DNA of 64,000 nucleotides from Apostichopus japonicus (lineage: Eukaryota; Echinodermata; Holothuroidea; Aspidochirotida; Stichopodidae), in assembly GCF_037975245.1 (NCBI RefSeq), contig NC_092569.1:28495668-28559667 (forward strand), given 5' to 3'. Shown piece by piece: positions 60,061 to 64,000 of this stretch. A model generated the notes under the pieces. That model was not told the origin of the DNA. It was given only the letters and a program-made list of their open reading frames with translations, and ran no database searches. The translations under genes were made by a program, and so were the position numbers. Positions within the stretch are counted from its first letter, which is position 1, and every line of letters starts with the position of its first letter.

Positions 60061-61639
60061 ATATGTATGAATTGAGTAAGTAGTAAACAGTGATAATTCA
60101 TTAACATTAAATGGGGTTATCATTTACACCAAGCCTTCAGATTTTCACTTATCACCTAAAGTATCACCTATCTTTTCACCTATCGGCTCTGTCCAGATGT
60201 TCAATTTAAAATGTGCCTCAGGGCATTTGTTTTCCCAAGAATTTACAGTGCCATTATTTTTCAGTACACCTTGTTGATTTCCCAGTCTATGGTGTTTTAA
60301 TAAACTGCATTCCCTCAAAAATTCATAATATCTAGTGTAAATCTGCTACTGTCTGACTGTTGTATATATTTTGAAGCAGACTTTAGTTGCTTGAACAGGT
60401 TTGAATAGCAAAAATATTACTTTATACTGTTGTTACCTGCTGAAATATGTATTATTGTTATGCAGCTTTGTGAACATTTTTCCAAGGTGATGTCCGAAAC
60501 ATTCAGTGATGTCCGAAACGCTCATAAAGTAACTTTTAATGAACACTGAGGATTTGAACTATAATAAGTTCAAAACTGTCATTATACTGTACCTTGTAGG
60601 TAGCTTGTCAACAACAAAGACCCCTTTGTTACAAATTTAACTTTTGATATGATATGCGTTGTGTAGAAAACATAGTGATGTCCTAATACAGTTGTGGTGA
60701 TGTTCGAAACTAGTCCAAGACAGTCTTATGTAAATCTATAAAACAAGTGTTTGCATTTTTCATTTTTTCAAATAAATTTGATGCTATTTGTTAACATCAC
60801 ATATCGTGATGTACTGATATATATTGCTAAGTATTAACAAGCATGGCCTTTCGTTTAATAATTGTCTTGTTAATCACTTGGATCACTTGTATCCCTTTTC
60901 TTTGTGTTGAACTTGGAACCTACAGTAGGAAGGGTCCATAGATCTCTTTTGGTACGGGTATCAACTAACTAAAATGCTTTTCTATTCATTATTATTGCCA
61001 TTAAATGAACATCATTTGGTTTATTACTAAATATTAGGTTTAATATATTAGGTAAACCATTGGTGGGTGATGTCCGAAACAAGATCATTTTGGAGGGGTG
61101 ATGTCCGAAACAAGAGTCAAGAAAAAAAAATTCTGAGAGGACAAGACCCAGAATTTTCAGCTTTTGGTTAATATATGTGCTTAAGTTGTGGTTTAATTTT
61201 ATGGTATAATTGTTACTATTAATTTCAATTTTGTTCTTTAAAGAAAAACTTTTTAAACTTTATTTCGGGAAAAATTGAATATTTTCTAACGATACTCTAA
61301 TATTTTTTAAAAAACATCATCGATATCATTGAAAACTTGTCTTACAATAGCAAATTTTGTGTTAATAAAGAAAATAAAAACAGAATTCCCAAAGGTAGCA
61401 GCAATGGAATGACACACCACCATTAAAAAAAGAACAAATTTTGGAAAATTTATAGATTGTCACACTTTGAACCATCTTGAATATAATTTCCAGAATAGTT
61501 TAAGCTCTGGTCAATTCTGATTCATAAATTGCAGATATTAGTTATGTTATTTACTTAGAATAGAAGTTCTTTACTGTAATTTGAAAATTTGGTACCTCAG
61601 GCAACCAAATTGGGCGCTTTAACGTGAACAGACCCATAT

Positions 61640-62690
61640 TCTCATCCTGCAAGTACATTGATATTTCAGTAGGTTTGTGACCATTAAAGATAAATATTCA
61701 CTAAAAGTTATGTTGTATGCATTACTGTCTACAAGGAATTAGCCTAAACTTACGTTTGGTCCTAATCATGATAATACAGAAGTTAGTCAGGTCTAGGCCT
61801 ATACAGTATATTGACGTCAAAATGTCTTACTATTTAGGCATTATCAGCTATACTAGGCTATAGCCTAGGTTAGGTTGAAGCCTATGAACTTGAAGCAGTT
61901 TGACACAAGACTAATTCTTCTTTTTCTTACTCATTTATTTGAATGTAATGATAAATTATTAAATAAATGTGGTGCGAGCACACACGTTCAGCCGGATTAT
62001 ACAGTTGTTCTTCGGCCGATTCGAAGTAAGCTTGCACATTCATATGGTACGGATTCTAAAGTCAGGCCATAAATGTTTCTTTCCTTTACTTTTTCCTTAA
62101 TGGTCAGTTATAGTTTGCAAAAATTTGAAGAAAACAAGTTGAATGATTTTCTAGTGTCCTCCGATGCACATGCATGCCTATACCCTAATACAATAAACAA
62201 AATAAATGAAATGAAATGAGAATCTAACCAAATCCCTTACATTTTGAAAAGCATAACATTAAAGGCATTGAAGACTCGCCCCAAACCGCGTGCGGCCATC
62301 TGAAAAAGTTAACTTCCTTTTGCTTGCAAGTGACGTTTTGTTTGTGTCGCTACAAAATGCAAACAGTATTGAAACGTGATGTAGCGACCTACTTTGGAAT
62401 TTCAGTCATTGTCGGTTTTTACTAAATATCTCATTAGTCATTACTCTCGGGCAAATGGACATAAGCGATTAACCCATGACCCCGGGTTGTGTGACTCAAC
62501 CGTTAGGAACGAGTCTTTGGCCAAAAAGAGGAGTTTTTCCCACGATAACATTCTCCTATCGAAATCACGCTCGATAACAAGTGTTTTTCAATTATCGCAT
62601 CTACGATCATTTATATTGGAGTTTCCGCTGTTAATTCATATTAATTAGTCCGGGATCTATCATTAATGCATCAGTGCACGTTATTGGAAT
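61640..62690. other. intergenic, no recognisable feature
   Basis: A (AAATG)n-like tail at about 62195-62218 (AATAAATGAAATGAAATGAG) could be the 3' end of an old retroposon. CpG frequency rises at 62280-62600, which may belong to the promoter of the gene to the right. Confidence 0.35.
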
Positions 62691-62802
62691 TCTTCTTTGA
62701 TTTCATTCTGAGGATCACGACTTTCACGACTTAATTATTAAACAACGTATTGGATTAGTGGTTACAAGAGTATTTTGAGTTGTCCCGTTTCTATATTTTG
62801 TT

Positions 62803-62897
62803 ATGAGGAAGAAACTATCGCTGTTCTGCGCCAGGCACCAGCGACGCCCTTCTCATAAAAACTGGAACTGGTTAGAGATATCTGTGAAGAAAAAAAG
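62803..62897 (+). CDS. possible 5' exon of a rightward gene
   Basis: An open stretch from ATG 62803 (MRKKLSLFCARHQRRPSHKN...) reaches a strong donor, AAAG|GTGAGT. It could be a 5' UTR exon with an incidental ORF or a short N-terminal exon. Supported only by the donor and the open frame. Confidence 0.25.
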
Positions 62898-63374
62898 GTG
62901 AGTTTATAAACGTATTAAATTCACTAAAGTGATACCTTGTTATCTTTAGCTGGACCTGAGATGTACATCGCTGTATCGTTCATACCATGTGCTGTGGGTA
63001 TTGACCGCAGCTGTATGTACTGACTGTACACTAGTGTCTAATTACCGACGTCCGGTAGCAAGCTGTGTGTGTATTTTCTGGGATCGATGGTAGTGATTAA
63101 CACTTGTGTTACACCTCGTTCAAAACAAGGTCAGATTACCGGCATTAGACGTTTCTTTTTGCGCGAGTCTTCACACCCTTTAACCTACAAAGAAATCTAA
63201 CTATGGTTACACACGTGACTAGTCATATTGTACTGTAGCAATATGCCTAGTCTAAAGTCAATTAAGGATAATTTTAAATACAGTAGTCCATAGCCTACAA
63301 TATTTTTAACTCAGGTATGATTCATACTAAATGAAATTCTTGTGATCATTCTCATGTCGAACTGGTTACTGTTC

Positions 63375-63454
63375 ACAGTGTTGCCACAGAATCTGACTGT
63401 CAGCTTACCAGTACTGTATTCCTGATTTAACATGGCAGCTCCATTACCCATCAG
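63375..63454 (+). CDS. possible start-codon exon of a rightward gene
   Basis: After an acceptor-like GTTGCCACAG, a short exon contains AACATGG at 63431-63435 in good start context (MAAPLPIR..) and ends TCAG|GTGAGA. Together with the candidate exon at 62.8-62.9 kb it looks like the 5' end of a gene continuing beyond the window. The product is unknown. Confidence 0.35.
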
Positions 63455-64000
63455 GTGAGAACCATGAATGTTTTTCATCAATATGTATTTATTTGTTTTT
63501 CATTAGAGAACAGAAATATTGTTTTCCTTCCTCACTTTCTGTTTTATATTTTAAAGCATAAGAATTTTAACTTGGAAACATGGACTAGAAACTGAGCTGC
63601 TTATGGGACTACTTCATTATTAATGAAAATGTAATACTTGTGCTATTCAGTGAAATTGTATGCATAATTCCTTATGCCTACACTTAAGCTAATATTTGAA
63701 TATGGTATTAGACGGTAAGATTACCTGATGTTAGTAATCTTATCTCTATAACGAGAGCAGTATATATATTTTGGAAGACAGTGTACTTTTGTTTGCTGCA
63801 ACTACGTTATTACTAAAAAGTTTGTAGTAAATGCATTTAAACTACATGATTACTTATTACTGTTCATTGACTGAAAGATTGTAAGAAGAACCTAGATGGT
63901 GATATTAAATATGTGTGAATTTGGATAAATTCTAGCGTGTTTTTTCATCTACAGTTGCATACATTATTTCAGCTGGGATAAACTGATAACCATTAAATAC

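Larger units (their letters stand above)
56769..61635. mobile_element. 4.87-kb TIR element with subterminal GTGATGTCCGAAAC motifs (unclassified)
   Basis: Perfect 26-bp terminal inverted repeats at 56769-56794 and 61610-61635 (starting GGGTCTGTTCACG). Inside, the 14-mer GTGATGTCCGAAAC occurs ten times exactly on either strand: at 57139, 57350, 57523, 57541, 57716 and 57735 near the left end, and at 60487, 60506, 61067 and 61098 near the right end. Variants lie at 60675 and 60697. None lies in the middle 2.7 kb. A second phrase, TTTCCGTCCACATTT, recurs at about 56954 (inverted), 57155 and 57333, with a variant at about 57507. Clustered subterminal motifs are what transposase-binding sites look like. 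No transposase ORF is visible; the longest ORF (56948-57205, 85 aa) only covers the motifs. The flanks allow ATA as a 3-bp TSD, if the left TIR has one extra G, but this is weak. Confidence 0.7.

Overview
The window looks like animal nuclear DNA, most likely an invertebrate deuterostome and, by inference, an echinoderm such as a sea cucumber. It is AT-rich, with few real exons scattered among long introns, many young transposable elements, TA microsatellites and several minisatellites. There is no sign of bacterial organisation. The one gene that can be modelled end to end encodes a secreted fibrinogen-related protein, a family well known from echinoderms.

Layout. 0-9.5 kb: mostly noncoding, with a weak two-exon gene candidate at the left edge, short tandem repeats, TA microsatellites with a Penelope-like tail fragment, and a hAT-type MITE. 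9.6-44.4 kb: the fibrinogen-related gene on the + strand. I model 15 exons totalling 1,686 coding nt (561 aa plus stop), with every splice phase compatible. Exon 1 gives a signal peptide and exon 2 a short Pro-rich linker. Exons 3-11 are nine near-identical 87-nt Thr/Ser-rich cassettes, each in its own copy of a ~950-bp tandem unit. Exon 12 is a diverged cassette that changes the splice phase. Exons 13-15 form the fibrinogen C-terminal domain with its Cys pairs and a DRDND calcium-site motif.

The introns carry a hAT transposase relic, hAT-type MITEs, three copies of a Harbinger-like MITE, a broken Jockey-like LINE that is itself interrupted by a hAT MITE, a 28-copy minisatellite that has amplified the end of exon 13 together with its 5' splice site, and a ~54-bp minisatellite.

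44.4-56.6 kb: intergenic and repeat-rich. It holds a LINE endonuclease fragment embedded in a ~50-bp minisatellite, a ~83-bp GC-rich minisatellite with higher-order structure, a foldback structure built around a broken Penelope-like RT/GIY-YIG core, and more hAT MITEs. 56.8-61.6 kb: a 4.87-kb unit bounded by perfect 26-bp terminal inverted repeats. It holds ten exact copies of GTGATGTCCGAAAC (either strand) clustered near the two ends, and a tRNA-derived SINE in the middle. It has no recognisable transposase and is the best candidate here for an undescribed mobile element. 62.7-63.5 kb: two possible 5' exons of a gene running off the right edge.

Main points: (1) the cassette-exon array is phase-symmetric, so any number of cassettes can be included or skipped without breaking the frame, while exon 12 is the obligatory phase adaptor; (2) all six complete hAT-type MITEs with TSDs in the window were delimited directly by 8-bp duplications, seven of eight bases in one of the two cases where a different family is involved (see individual entries); (3) the foldback and the 4.87-kb TIR element merit a genome-wide search. 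All homology calls are from motif recognition by eye; no database search was run.
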